Below are positions 33,074-45,070 of a DNA stretch of 64,000 nucleotides, piece by piece. The DNA comes from Gnetum montanum. Taxonomy: Eukaryota; Streptophyta; Gnetopsida; Gnetales; Gnetaceae. Numbering within the stretch: the stretch's first letter is position 1; every line of letters starts with the position of its first letter. The position numbers and the translations under genes are program-made. The notes beneath the pieces were generated by a model. That model saw nothing but the letters and a program-made list of their open reading frames with translations, did not search any database and was not told where the DNA came from. The DNA lies in the NCBI GenBank assembly GCA_015680685.1, contig MNCI01000996.1, positions 187,583 through 251,582 on the forward strand, in the 5' to 3' direction.

Positions 33074-35520
33074 ATGTCTTCTTCTAACAAAACCAATTCA
33101 CCACCTAGGGATAATAGAAGAAACAATCGACAGTCAAAAACACATAATCGAAATCTACCGATTCCTCAACAATACCAAGTGATATATACTCATCCCAATG
33201 AGTACATACCAGACTTTACCTTTATCCTCCATCATGCTCCCTAACATGCTCTAGAACGGGCAGTCCCTAACATGCTCCTCTATGATTTGGCACAGATTGG
33301 CATGACATAGCTCTACGCTAAATACATTGTAGGAGATTTTGATACAAGGGATAATCATCCCATAGCTACACAACGTATGAGGGACTCAAGGTAGGAGAGC
33401 CAACATACACTGTTGAAGGGTAAAGGGGTCCCACACGTCCTTAGTGAAATAGGAGATGATGAACCCATTATAATGGGTTCTCTATCAAATGATGTTCTCC
33501 CTCCTAACGATGGTGAGGAGGTAGGGTGTCAGAACCTACACTCAACAATACATAACATTGGTTCTAATCCCTGTGAATGCCAACTATTCATAGAGGGAAC
33601 AACAACACATGAAAAGAATGGGCACTTAGATCGTCATCACGATCGGGGCCGTAGTAGTAGAAGAGAAGGTAAGAAGCATCGTCATGATGATGGTTCTCCT
33701 TCTTCTTCTCCTTCATCTTATCATTCACCCTCTCCTTCCACATCTAGGTGTAGAAATCATGAGGATAATGGTGAGGATATAGGTAGGCAAAATGAGAGAT
33801 CTTGATGAGAAAGTTGAGAGAGAGGACAAGGGCATGAATGAAGGGAAAGTAGGGAACAACGAATACATCATAAGTGTAATGAAAGAGATGATCATGATGA
33901 GCCCCTATTTGCCACCCAAAGTATGCTCGATATAGCGGAGGTTGTAAGAATTCCAACAAGGCATCAAAAGGACAGTTGGATCAAATGCTTAGACATGAAT
34001 AATATCCCACGCTTTGAAGGGATACAACTTAGATCCACAACATCATTTATAGGCATTCCAAGATGCTTGGACCTTGCAAAACATAGAAAACAAGTGGCAA
34101 AAACTGAAGTTGTTTTTAAGGACACTCATCAAGGAAGCAGAGAGTTGGTACCGTCCCTTAGAGCCAAAAACCATCAGGAGGTGGAGTACGATGTTAGAAA
34201 TCTTCAATGATAAGTATCAAACATACTCTAGAGTGTCTAATTTGTGTAAGAAGATCCAAGGATGGAAGAAAGGTACTCATTAACCCTTGGATTCTACCAT
34301 GGACCACTACTATGCATTATTACATCGTTGCCCGGGCCATGGATATGCTCAATAGGATCAACTTTGCCACATCGTAGATGGGCTAAGGCATGAGACTAGG
34401 AGAACCCCTAGGACTTATGCCCAAGGGAGACTATCAGAACTTAGAGTCCATGAAATACATCACTTGTTGGAGCAAGTAGCCAAAGAAGAAGGTGAGTTAC
34501 AAAAAATAGAGAGTGAAAAATAATACAAACATGATCCCTCCCTTTGAAAGAAGGGAGTAAGATTTTATGATGAGGAGAATGAGTCACCACTTGAAGAGTT
34601 TGTGAGCAAAAAAACCTTGCCAATTCAAAAACTAACAATCGAAGTATCAGCTAAGGTAGATCAATTATGGGATTCCTTAGACTCTAGACTTGAAACTATT
34701 TTAAAAATCATAGAAGAGTCTAAGGAGGAATGAAGTAGTCACAAAAAAAAGATAAAGCAGAGAAATTTAGGCCCTGTACATGACAAGGGTAAAGGAAAAA
34801 CAACTATCTCTAATGAGGTTGTGGACTCAGACACAGAAAATAACAGTGGATGTGAGATTTTCCAATATGACCATCCTAAGGGATGTTGTCCAATCATCTC
34901 ACATCTATAGGAGTCTGGAGTGTATGCACTTAATCCAAGACTTAACCAACGGTAAACACCCTGAAGGTTACCTTATCCTCAAGGTAACCCAAGGTAGTTC
35001 CACCAAGCATTAATGTACTATCCAAGTGGAACTCCATCACAACCCATCAGATAGCATCAATAGTGGCAATACCCACAATCATGGGGGATGCCATCGCCAA
35101 CACAACAATACCCTTATTGACAGCAAGACCCATATGGATATTATGTGCAGTAGCCAATTTCTCCAATTGGCTCTATGGGTCACATAACCCCACCACATTA
35201 CTACTAAGTTTAGGAGTATTTTAGGACTCCTTCTCCTTCTGGAGATGCTCCATACCCATACTATCCTCCAAATCCATCCGCATCTCTTACATCGGTAACT
35301 CCATCACCAACCGCTCCAACAAGACCCAGGGTAATTCCCACTCAACTGCAAAAACCCAATATCACGAAGGCTCCCAATCCTCAATTCTCAGTTGGTTCTA
35401 ATAATCATATGCCAAAAAGACCTTTCTTTAGGACCAACAATCCAACCAAGCCCTCGCCTTCACAAGAGGTTAAACATCTAAACACCTCCATATCAAATAA
35501 GGTTTTGGGATCCCCTTCAA
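33074..35520 (+). pseudogene. Gypsy C gag remnant
   Basis: The gag ATG is at 33074 (MSSSNKTNSPPRDNR), followed by QQYQVIYTHPNEYIPDFTF. A 130-codon open part (33413-33805) is Asp/His/Arg/Ser-rich and ends in a Ser/Pro tract. The capsid core is at 34074-34330 (LKLFLRTLIKEAESWYRPLE, RRWSTMLEIFNDKYQT, RVSNLCKKIQGWKKGTH, YYALLHRCPGHGYA). A Tyr/Gln/Pro-rich linker follows to 35300. Gag would form the particle around the element's RNA. The frames shift repeatedly and stops are present. Confidence 0.8.
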
Positions 35521-36050
35521 CCTAGAAATTGAGGCCAATGCACACGATTATGTTAACACATACCATTACCAATTGGATTAAGGTAGGCCACCTTCCCAAG
35601 AAATTCTTTGATCTGGGAATCCTCCTAATTTATCTCCAAGTTACTGGGAATGAACCTCATAAGGCTCTTCTTGACTTAGGCTTCGGAGTCAACTTAATTT
35701 CACAAGAATTGTATAAAACCTAGAACCTACCTCCACTCAAGAAGAGCAATATTCACTTAGAGCAGGCTGACCAGTCCATCACTGTTCCTTTGGGATAGGT
35801 TGAGGACATTGTCACCACCATAGGTGGTTGGTCATACTTGGCTAATTTCCTGGTGATCCAAATAAACAATGATAAAGGGGACTTCTCAATAATAATAGAA
35901 CGGGAATGGTTGGGAACAGTAGATGTGCACCTAGGAATTTGCAATCTTTCCCTAGAAATATCCAGGAAAAAATACCTTTGGAAATATTTAGAAGAAGAAA
36001 GTTCCATGCATCGCATATAGTGACACAGGGTGCCATTGTGTGCAAAATTT
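35521..36050 (+). pseudogene. Gypsy C protease remnant
   Basis: A plus frame gives HKALLDLGFGVNLISQELYK at about 35655-35720. The retropepsin triad reads DLG instead of DSG or DTG: the Asp is kept and the middle residue is changed. The second part is FLVIQINNDKGDFSIIIERE and WLGTVDVH, the counterpart of the IxGRxWL block. The order and spacing match A and B. It would process Gag-Pol. A frame break separates it from the RT region. Confidence 0.8.
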
Positions 36051-36299
36051 ATGGGTAATGTAGAGTTTAACATTGCCTACATGCAATTGGTGTGCACAAG
36101 AAATTGACATACAAAAGTGCCTATATGTAGCAGCCACATAACAAGAAAACACCTAGTGGCTGATGGTTGACCAAGAGAAAAATTCAATGACATGCATGAA
36201 ACTAACTAAGGGGATAACAAGTACTTATGTTAAAAGAATGGATGTACTTGAGCAGGTCTGTGGCCAACTTCTAGCCCTTAACCCTAAAAACATTAACTA

Positions 36300-37430
36300 G
36301 GGGAAGTTGGAGATTCCTGAGAAGTTTAAACAAGAGCCCCTAGATTTAAAACCATTTCCCACCAGTTTGGAATACATGACCCTTAAAAATAAAAAACCGA
36401 TAATCATCAACGCAAAGCTTGCCCCCAAGAAAAAAGAGAGTTTGCTGAAGGTGATAAATAAGTGGTCAACAACCTTTGCTTGGTCATACCCTGAACTAAC
36501 TGGAATAGATCTTAGGATATGCTAGCATAGGATTTACATGGACCCCTCCATGAAGCCTTGCAAACAACCGCAAAGGTGATTGAACCCGAAGTTAAAACAA
36601 ATAGTAAAAGAGGAGATAGAAAAACTTATCAAGGCTAGGATCATTTACCCCATTGCTGATAGTGAATGGGTTAGTCCTCTTGTAATTGTACCAAAAAAGA
36701 GGCAAATGGAGGATATGTATATACTTTAGGCTATTGAATATGGCAACATTCAAAGATCACTTCCCATTGTCATTTGTTGACCAAGTCTTAGACATTATAG
36801 CAGGGCATCGCTATTACAGTTTTATGGATGGGTATAGTGGGTACAACCAAATACAAATCGCACTAGAAGAGAAAGCCAAAACAATGTTCACCAGTCCTTA
36901 GGTAATGTTTACATACAAAAAAATGCCTTTTGGATTGTGTAATGCCCCTGCCACATTCCAACGATTAGTTCTAAGTATATTTCAATAGAAATAGGTAACA
37001 GAGTAGAAGTCTTTATGGATGAATTCTCCACTTATGGGATGAGCTTTGATCAAGCCCTCAACTGGTTAGAGCAAGTCATGAAAAAATGTGTTGAAAGCAA
37101 CCTAAAGCTCAACTGGTAGAAGAACCATTTGATGGTTCAAGAGGGCGTAGTACTGGGGCATAAAATTTCACAATCAGGAATAGAGGTGGATCCAGAAAAA
37201 ATTAAAGTCATCCAAGGAATTACCTGACAACCAGAAACTATCAAATACATTCAGTCATTCCTTGGACACACTAGCTACTATAGGATATTTATCAAGAACT
37301 TCTCCAAAATTGCCAAGCCATTGGTGGAATTAACGAAAAAATATGCACCATTCAAATGGACTAGGGGATGTGAACAAGCATTTCAAACTCTTAAATAGAG
37401 GCTTATGGAAACTCCCATTCTACAAGCCCC
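36300..37430 (+). pseudogene. Gypsy C reverse transcriptase remnant
   Basis: In order: EIPEKFKQEPLDLKPFP and LAPKKKESLLKVINKW at 36307-36525; PLVIVPKK near 36675-36700; WRICIYFRLLNMATFKDHFP; YYSFMDGYSGYNQIQIALEE at 36814-36870; MPFGLCNAPATFQRLVL near 36925; and VEVFMDEFSTYG, where the catalytic box at 37012-37023 reads FMDE instead of xxDD, so one metal-binding Asp is lost. The connection part (EVDPEKIKVIQGI, SFLGHTSYYRIFIKNFSKIA) runs to 37320. It copies RNA to cDNA in active relatives. Several stops and at least one frameshift are present (around 36700). Confidence 0.85.
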
Positions 37431-37900
37431 TAACTGGTCTAGGCCATTCCATATCATGACTGACGCATCTAATTATGTCTTAGGAGCTGTAATGACACAA
37501 ATAGATGAACAAAAATGACCTTATTACATCCACCGTGCCAATAAGAGTATCACTGGTGCACAACTCAACTACATGACTACGAAAAAGGAATTAATGGCTG
37601 TAGTATTTGCACTAGAAAAATTTAGACACTATGTATTGGGCTACAAAGCATACATCCATATTGATCATAGTGCAATTAGGTTCCTTATGAACAAGCCATC
37701 GATTAGCCCACGTATCATACATTGGTTGGTAATTCTTCAAGAGTTCGATTTAACAATAGTAGATCACAAAGGCACCAAGAATGTAGTCGCAGATCACTTA
37801 TCTCAGTTGTGTTGGGATAGCAAAGAGGATGAATATGCTGTATCTAACCATTTTCCTAATGAAACCCTTTTTTCCGGTGTAGTGAATGATCAACCCACAG
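37431..37900 (+). pseudogene. Gypsy C RNase H remnant, well preserved
   Basis: PFHIMTDASNYVLGAVMTQ at 37445-37500 gives the first catalytic Asp block. A stop (TGA, one step from CGA) follows, then a 127-codon open frame (37573-37956) opens with MTTKKELMAVVFALEKFRHY, then YIHIDHSAIRFLMNKP, FDLTIVDHKGTKNVVADHLS. The Glu expected in TxxE is Lys-Glu shifted (TTKKEL), and the DH pair of IDHSA and the late VVADHLS Asp are present. It removes RNA from the RNA/DNA hybrid. This is the longest intact coding stretch in the element. Confidence 0.85.
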
Positions 37901-38049
37901 AAATAAATTGGTATAGTAGCATTCTTACTTATCTTATTTCCCAACAAACACCATAGGGGTTGGACTTTAGGAAGAAATAATAGTTTCTTCACAAAACCAA
38001 GTACTTCATGGAAATCAAGGGACAACTCTATAAACTCTATCCTGATGGC

Positions 38050-39145
38050 TTGGTTTGATGGTATGTGCTCAATAAGGATCAATTAAAAGTTCTCCAGGAT
38101 GCTCATGAGGGCCCCTGTGGGGGTCACTATGCTAGGAGATGAATGGCTACCAAGGTCCTGCTTGCAAGATATTATTGGCCAACACTATTTCGGGATGCCC
38201 ATCATTTTGCCCAATCCTATGAATGCTACCAACGTGATGGTGGAATGATTGCTAGAATGGAGGATCCACAACAATGGATTCAACCTTTGGAATCCTTCAA
38301 TATCTGGGGAATAAATTTTATGGGGCCTATTACACCGATGTCCAACAAAAAAGCATATATCATCATTGTTGTTGATTACTTAACCAAATGAGCTAAAGCA
38401 GCCGTAGTAACAGATTACACATCATCTACGGCTGCACGATTTGTACAACAACAAATAGTAAATAGGTTTGGTATGCCACGTGCACTCATCTCTGATAATG
38501 AAACACATTTTACGGGTGCAACCTTTTGAAAATTGATGCAACGCTTGGGGGTTGAGCATAAATTGACCACACCTTACAACCTCCAAGCTAATGGCCAAGC
38601 TGAGGTTACTAACTGGGAGATTACAAGAATATTAATGAGAACGATTAGCAAATTTAGGTGAGACTAGAGCACGAAACTAAACGATGCTCTCTGGGCGTAC
38701 TTCTCCACTTGGAAGCTCCCTACAAGCTATTCTCCCTATGAGTTAGTGTACGGGAAACTACCAAATCTTTTCATATAGAATGAGCTCCGTACACTATCCA
38801 TGGCTTATGAACTTCACCTGGACCTTGACCTAGCACAAAAACAACGGTTGGAAACTCTGAACATGCTAGATGAGAATAGATTGGTTCCACTATCATTAAA
38901 TGAGTTGCACAAGGAACATAGTAAAAAACATCATGACTTAAGAATTTGAAGGTTTAGGTACCAACCAGGAGACAAGATCCTTTACTAGAATCCCACACAT
39001 GTACCAAAATGTAAAAAATTTTAAACATTGTGGGAAGGACCCTATATTATTCATACAACCTTCCCTTTTGGAGCCATGATGATATATAAGCCTCATAGCC
39101 TGGATAAAATATTATTGGTTAATGTAAAACAAACAAAACCTTTCC
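38050..39145 (+). pseudogene. Gypsy C integrase remnant
   Basis: The zinc-binding end reads AHEGPCGGHYARR, then DAHHFAQSYECYQRDGG; one Cys of the CxxC pair is Ser. In the core the first catalytic Asp is Asn (WGINFMGPI, codon 38314-38316). The second is intact (ALISDNETHF, codon 38494-38496), as is the Glu (QANGQAEVTN, codon 38602-38604), exactly 35 residues apart as in DDE integrases. The C-terminal part has SPYELVYGKLPN and KTKPFREPKTA-like text to 39145. Frames are interrupted by TGA and TAG. Confidence 0.85.
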
Positions 39146-39234
39146 GTGAACCAAAAACAGCCAGTACAAATTACACCTCCACTAGCAGGCAACCTCGCTC
39201 TCTATTTCAAATCTCTCCCTTACAATTCAATCAT

Positions 39235-39395
39235 TGGGGAGATGGCCACTTATGCTAATCATTGGAGGCCCTCAGTTGTTTTACAATTTTTGTTTTACAC
39301 ATTTTTGTTTTACAAGTTTTTGTCTTACACATTTTTTTGGACATTTTTTTTACACATTTTTGTCTTACACGTTTTTATTTTATGAATGTCTTTAA
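39235..39395 (+). repeat. Post-integrase block: GGGGAGATGG plus 15-bp minisatellite
   Basis: CATTGGGGAGATGGCCAC at 39233-39250 is followed from 39281 to 39390 by about seven units of ACATTTTTGTTTTAC with small changes. The same arrangement (purine-rich box, then TTTTGTTTTACA-type repeats) occurs antisense in B (18060-18255) and D (60590-60750). The period is a multiple of three, and plus frames read hydrophobic pentapeptides such as FVLHI. Confidence 0.75.
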
Positions 39396-41119
39396 CTTTT
39401 CTTGTTTTTTTTTTACAACATCGTTATACTTTTCCATTTCTTCGCGTGTGTGTGTGTTATCCATCCTGTAAGTTTTTCATCTAATAAGTGTTCTTCATGA
39501 TGGTATAAACTATTTTTCCATTTGATTGCTAATTTTTGGTTTTTACCTTTAAGTTACGATGTTGATACTAAGGTATGTTTCTTTTGATATGGTAGGCAAT
39601 GAGTCCAGTTCATCCATTCATCCACAATTTTTATGGTCTCTCTTGGCTTGGAAATGTACAATCCCTTTCTAATAAGAACATTAATGAATTGGTGACTGGA
39701 CACTTCTCAAACTAAGGAAGGACTCAAGGTTTGAAAAGGGTGTGACTTCAAGGGAACTTGATGCATTTGTGTTGACTATTCTCTTGGGTGCTTGGATGTT
39801 TTCTTCTTGAGTTTTCTTACCGTTCTGATGTTACCCAATTATCGAAAGTTGAGTCAATAAAAATAATAAGTCTTTGCATGGTGTGGTTCTCACGCATAAA
39901 AATATAAAACAACAAAAAAAAAAACAAAGTGAGAATTCAAAGCACACCCCTTAGAAAAAATAATCTCTTGGGCTACAAGCTCTAGTTATGGAACAAAAAT
40001 AAAAATGTTCCTTCTAACTAAGGCCCTTCTCACTTTCCATTCTCTCCTCATTCATTTCATCGGAATGGTGGTGGCTCTTAGGGGAGGCATTCTTGTTATT
40101 CAAGAGGATGGATTGGCTGAATGCATTGATGTGAAGTCATTGGATGTGGTTTGTTTGAGGCCAGAGTTGGAATGAGATCTTCCAAGTCACATTAATTATG
40201 AAACACACAAGGGGCTATACACCACCTTGTTCTTGAGACTCCATTCCATTCTATTCTCTCCATCCTTCTCTCCATTATTCACCTCATTGCTGGTTGTATC
40301 ATTAGTGTATATTTTGGTAGATGCATTATTTTATTTTTGGTAAATTCTTATGGTTAAGACTTTAGCTCTTATTCCAAAGGACATTCCCAGAGCCCACAGA
40401 CTCTTCGAATGTGGGTTTGTTAAGGCATTAAGGGCATGAGCCTACTTTGGGGAGGATCCACTGACATTCCTATTTGGTGCACCAGTTAAATTCTTTTCCT
40501 TAACATTTTGAAATTAATTTTGTTTTGTTCATTCCCATCTTGACATCCACTTTATCGATGTTACCGTTGTCTCTTTTTATCCATCCTTCTTATTCCTTCT
40601 ATTTTTCCATTCTCTCGCTACCGGAGGTTCGCGATTAGTCATGGGGGTACGGGGGCCCAATTTTTTCAATTTTCTCCTAACCCCTACACCTTTAATAGTC
40701 ATCATTTATATATCTCCAGACCCATATCAGCCATACCACAACTCAGCCAATGGACTTTCACCAAAGCAAGGTATTAATTACATGATGATTCAATTACCCT
40801 TGCTAATATAAGATTGTGTTGTGTGTGCAGATGGAAATCATGCAACAATGGACTGCATCTAGAGGGAACACTTGGAATGGAACAGTGCTGAAGAAGCTAT
40901 GCAAGGAGTAAGATTGATGGCATGCTTATGGATGGACAACGAAAGACGCAATCTAGGTATTGGCAGCAGCAACACTTCTTTCTCTCTCTCTCTTTCTTAG
41001 TTGCCAAATGAGGCCTGATGTTAATGTAATAAGGTGTTCACTTTTGTTGTCATGAACACCAGTTTTTTGTGTCTTGTAATGATGATCTGTTCACATGTCA
41101 TCCCATTAGTTTCATTTGA
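39396..41119 (+). mobile_element. Gypsy C 3' noncoding region
   Basis: A long noncoding region before the 3' LTR. It holds the block conserved in B, D and E (39870-40090: TCTTTGCATGGTGTGGTTCT, GAGAATTCAAAGCACACCCC, GGGCTACAAGCTCTAGTTAT) and ATTAGTCATGGGGGTACGGG at 40636. A (CT)n tract lies at 40981-40996. No env-like ORF is recognised. Confidence 0.6.
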
Positions 41120-41971
41120 GTCATTAATCCCATACCTTCCCGATATCATTGTAAGGAACTCGTCTGCAATATCGCGGTCATTGCAATATCGCATTCCTCA
41201 CGATATCACGTATGTGATATCGCAGTGTGCTGTCATATCTATAAATAAGAGGCAGCTCTCCCTTGTTTCATCATCCTAGGCCTAGAACATAGGGAAACTC
41301 TGGTAGTTTTTCCTCTCCAGAGATAGATTAATTTCCATGTGCCTGCAGTAGGAACTCCAGAGTGAATAGATCTTTATTTGAGCAGACATTGTACCTAAAC
41401 ACAAGTTTGTGTATGAAAATAAAGATGAGCTTCTTGGATAAACCTTGTAGTACATGGAATAGGCTAATTAGGATTTTTGTTACTATTATTTATTATCTGT
41501 TATTTAATTACTTTATTAGTTATTTACTTATTTCTCTCTCATCCTTCTCTCCTAGTTAAGTGCCTCAGTATGACCACTTCGAGCACGTACGTTACGCTTG
41601 GTGATCCCAGCAATGATTAGCATTTGGTAGAAAAGGTTGCATCAGTTCAGGGTGTGTACGGTAAGTGGGAATGGATGCTAATGCTAGGTTAATTTAGACT
41701 TAGTTCATTAGTTGGAGTTAGTTAATTAGTATTCTCAACCCTTCACCTTGTTATCATAGGAGATAAAATAGAAAAACCATAAAAATCATATACCTCAGAC
41801 TTACTTAACCATACACCGTGACAACTACAAGTAAGTCTGGGAAGACAATGAATGATTAACCCTAAGTGTTCCATGAGGTGTGTAGGCACTTAGTCTTCGG
41901 AGTTCGACCGGATCACGCATGCTACGCTCGTATCCGTATTGTTGAGTGTAGGGGTATCTCGCCACTCATCA
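41120..41971 (+). mobile_element. 3' LTR of Gypsy C
   Basis: From the GATATC-rich U3 (41140-41230) through TATA box TATAAATA at 41240-41247 to ACTCATCA at 41971 it matches the 5' LTR very closely by eye, better than any other repeat pair in the window. The left edge is blurred because U3 has diverged. After the LTR the five bases TCTAT may be a decayed duplicate of TCCAT, which precedes the 5' LTR. Confidence 0.75.
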
Positions 41972-42049
41972 TCTATCCTCATCTAGCCCTAATCTAAAAT
42001 AATAATTTTCTAGTAGGATGATATCTTGTATTTACATTTCTCATGAATG

Positions 42050-42900
42050 CACAAGATTTTAATTTAGAAACTTCTTTAATCTTGAGAGAATTATGATTAC
42101 CTCTCTAAAGAGATTAGCTTGATGTCTCCTTCACATCTATGATTTGCACATCTTTTTCCTTGGCTATCTTGTGAAGTGGACATTTTCATTGCTTTTCTCT
42201 TCGTTCTTCACATTGAAAGCATTGAATCTTGGATGAGGTGTTGCCTTAATGCTTGCCTTCATTATCTTGGTTCTTTTTGGCTTTGCCCTTCTCATCATCC
42301 TTCTATGTCTTCTTATCATGGGTGTCATCCTTGTCTTAAGATTTGGACTTTGGTTCCTTCTTAAAATTGGACCTCTTGTTATTTTTCTTTAAATCTTATT
42401 TAATACTACTCCCAAATTTGTGAAGGTTTTTTTCACCTTGAGTATCAAATCATAAGCCTTATCAAGATTTTGTGGCTCATACAATGACAATTCCTACTAA
42501 TACCCATTTTAAGACCGCCTAGAAAGATTAAAGCTTGTTCATATTCCACCTAGTTCATCTTAGCTTGATGGAATATATCATAAAATTTGATATAAAACTC
42601 TTTAACATATTTGTCACATTGCCTTAGGAATTTCAATTTCATGATGGTCTCTTACCTTTGTTCAGATTATTCAAACTTTCTTCTCAAGTTGTATTTAATT
42701 AGATTCCAATCTCTAATGGGTTGAGCACTTTTTCTTCATAACCTTGCCTTAGATTAAAGAGAGAGTTCTCAAGAGAAATGAGGGTAAACATGAATCCAAA
42801 ATTTATTCTTGATAATTTAGTTTTAATGTACTTGAAGAAGAAGAGGTTGAAAGATGTTAACTTCTCCATGTTAAAAGCCAAGAAGCTAAAAAATAAAGGC
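42050..42900 (-). pseudogene. Gypsy gag fragment of another lineage (minus strand)
   Basis: Minus-strand reading gives DWNLIKYNLRRKFE near 42680-42720, then TIMKLKFLRQCDKYVKEFYI, IFHQAKMN and YEQALIFLGGLK (42500-42640). This is the pattern of a retrotransposon gag domain (W...LK..L..KF, ...LRQ...V.EY...F..L, ...FLxGL). A Lys-rich linker follows, and at about 42180-42240 CFQCEERREKQ-KC, a CCHC zinc knuckle whose His is Glu. This gag differs from that of A to E. The element to which it belongs is not otherwise visible. Confidence 0.55.
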
Positions 42901-43269
42901 CAAAATTAGTGATAATTCTTTTAATGTTAACTTACTAAATGATATGGATATGTTCTTTGTATTTAATGTTTTAGATATTGTACACTTCCATAAATAGATT
43001 GATGATAAAATTATATAGGATAGCATAGATGAGTTAAAGGAGACTATTGATTAGTTCAAGTCCTTAGTGGAGAGGAAGAAAATTGCGCCCAAGAGGAATA
43101 AAGCTTCTAACAATTTTACTGCGAATAGGTATGAGTACTTGATCCATTTGAAGAATGAATCCATAAATGATGATGTATGGGTCCATGAGATCAAACTTCT
43201 TATGTGGCAAATCATTTCTACCCCTACTCCCTTGTTCACATGAGTTTACTTTTTGAAGGATGGAAGAGA
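42901..43269 (+). other. Short coding-like stretch, unassigned
   Basis: Between the gag fragment and the family G repeat, one plus frame gives a hydrophilic peptide (DELKETIDxFKSLVERKKIA...RYEYLIHLKNESINDDVW). I cannot assign it to a family. Confidence 0.25.
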
Positions 43270-44085
43270 TAGTGTAGGATGGTGTTTGCAAGTTTTGAGT
43301 TCTATTGGAGGTCAAGGAGATGTCTTGACCGAAAGTTGAATCTTCATATGAGATATATGGGACATGTAGGAGATGTCTAGGAGATTCAAGAGATGTATCT
43401 TCTAGATTGAAGATATTTCTAGTGAGATGTCTTTCACATACATGAGACATCTCAACTAGAATTGAGACATCCCATCTCAATAGAAGATGTTCCTCACACC
43501 TAAGAGATGTCTCTCATGCAAGTTATTTTTGACATTAAGACATCTCAGGGAAGCTAGAGATAACCTGTATAGTTGGGAAAACTTTCAAATTAGTAGTTCT
43601 AAATTGGAAAATAGATAAACAAGAGAAGAAAAAGATAGAAACAACTAGAATTATTCAAGTTGATCTTGGAAAAAGATTTCTAGATTTCATGTCTTGATTT
43701 TCTAATAAATTTTGATGTTGTTTTGATGTTTTTGTCATAGAGAGATAGTAAGAGATGTTAATAGAGCACATTGTATGAGTGCATGATTGTGGTTGTAGCT
43801 CCAAGATTAATTGTGTATGTTGATATATGTGTTGTTTTATTATTGCTTATGTGTTAAGATCTCAATCCTAAGTTAAAAGAGAGATTCCCTTTTGGTTATG
43901 CCTTATATTAAGAACAATCATTATGTGGTTGTAGAGCCTCATGCTCTATAATATCATGAGTGTGTATGAGTGTTTTGGATGTTTGTGGGTTGTAGAACCT
44001 AGTTGTAATCTTCTCTACATTAATTGAAGATAGCTACTTTTATTGTTTTCTAGCATATTAGATTATTTTTTATAATATCTAAATT
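43270..44085 (+). repeat. Family G LTR-like repeat, copy 1
   Basis: It aligns with 56880-57680. Shared landmarks are the motif-rich first part (GAGACATCTC, GAGATGTCTC), TAGAAACAACTAG, AATCATTATGTGGTTGTAGA, GCCTCATGCTCT, and GTAATCTTCT...TTAATTGAAGATAGCTA. This copy has three exact TGTCTC/GAGACA hexamers in 43430-43520 and several one-mismatch versions. Boundaries are approximate. Confidence 0.6.
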
Positions 44086-44437
44086 TAGTGGAATTGAATG
44101 TTAAATTATATTATAGTGAACCTACTTTAGTATTTTAGCTTTTCACTTGAACTTACCTTTCTTCTTTTTCTTTGATATCTCTTATTTAGATCCTAGTATG
44201 TTTTCTTGTTTATTTCTCTTCTTCATTTTTTAAAATATGATTGAAAATTTTTCATTGATAACATCTCATTTTTTTACCTTTGCTACTATTTCTAAGATGA
44301 ATTTTTGAATTCGCAAAGTCTCTTTCTATACTATCATCTAAATTATGTTCATCTCTTGAGGCCATATATTTCTACCTCTCTATTATTGGAAGATGAATCT
44401 CTATGGTATTCCTCTATACCTTCTCTTTTTTGAAGTT
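44086..44437. other. AT-rich spacer, no feature seen
   Basis: It holds the possible continuation of the family G homology for about 40 bp (GTGAACCTACT, compare GTGACCCTACT at 57701) and otherwise nothing recognisable. Confidence 0.4.
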
Positions 44438-45070
44438 TGATGGGACGCGATATTGCGGCCGTCACGATATCGCATCCCTTGCGATAGCACATACGCAATA
44501 TTGCGGTCTGCCACTATATCTATAAATAAGAGGCAACACTTCCCTTATTCCTTATCCTAGGCTTAAAGTAGGGAAACTCTAGCGTATTGATCACCTCATA
44601 GATAGATTATTTTCCATGTGCCCGCAGTAGGAGTCCCCAAGTGAACGGATCTTTATTCAAGAAACTTTGCATCTGAAAGCAAGTTGTGTATGGAAATAAA
44701 GACGAGCTTTGTGGATAACCTTGCAGTACATGGAATAAGTTTATTACATGTTATTTCCTACCTATTATTTATTACCTGTAGTAGCATGGTATGAGTACGA
44801 CTTGATTATGAGCATTTACGAATGTGTACGGTTAGTCAAGGAATCAGTTGCTCATCGTGATTAGTCTCTCTCACCCTTGAACTCCTAGAAGCGAAATGAG
44901 TACGACTTGGTTATGAGCATTTAAGTGTGACTACTTGGTAGCCGTGAGATAAATAATGATGTGGGATAAGTACGACTTGGTTACGAGCATTCAAGGATGA
45001 ATAATGATGAATGCTCGTATTTATCCAAGATTGAGTAAATAATAATGAATGATGTTGATAAACATTGATG
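44438..45070 (+). mobile_element. Third C-type LTR with a divergent 3' half
   Basis: It starts TGATGGGACGCGATATTGCG and follows the Gypsy C LTR through the GATATC repeats, the TATA box TATAAATA at 44521-44528, CCTAGGCTTAAAGTAGGGAA and TGTGCCCGCAGTAGGAG to about 44790. After that it departs. The 3' part contains three copies of GTACGACTTGGTTATGAGCA at about 44794, 44899 and 44969. No internal region or second LTR is recognised beside it, so it looks like a solo LTR of a related subfamily. Confidence 0.65.

Noticed and set aside
43064-43480. 138-codon minus-strand open frame
   Set aside because: It overlaps the motif-rich part of family G and its text follows GAGACATC repeats (the copy at 56930-57152 behaves alike). 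Treated as noncoding repeat.
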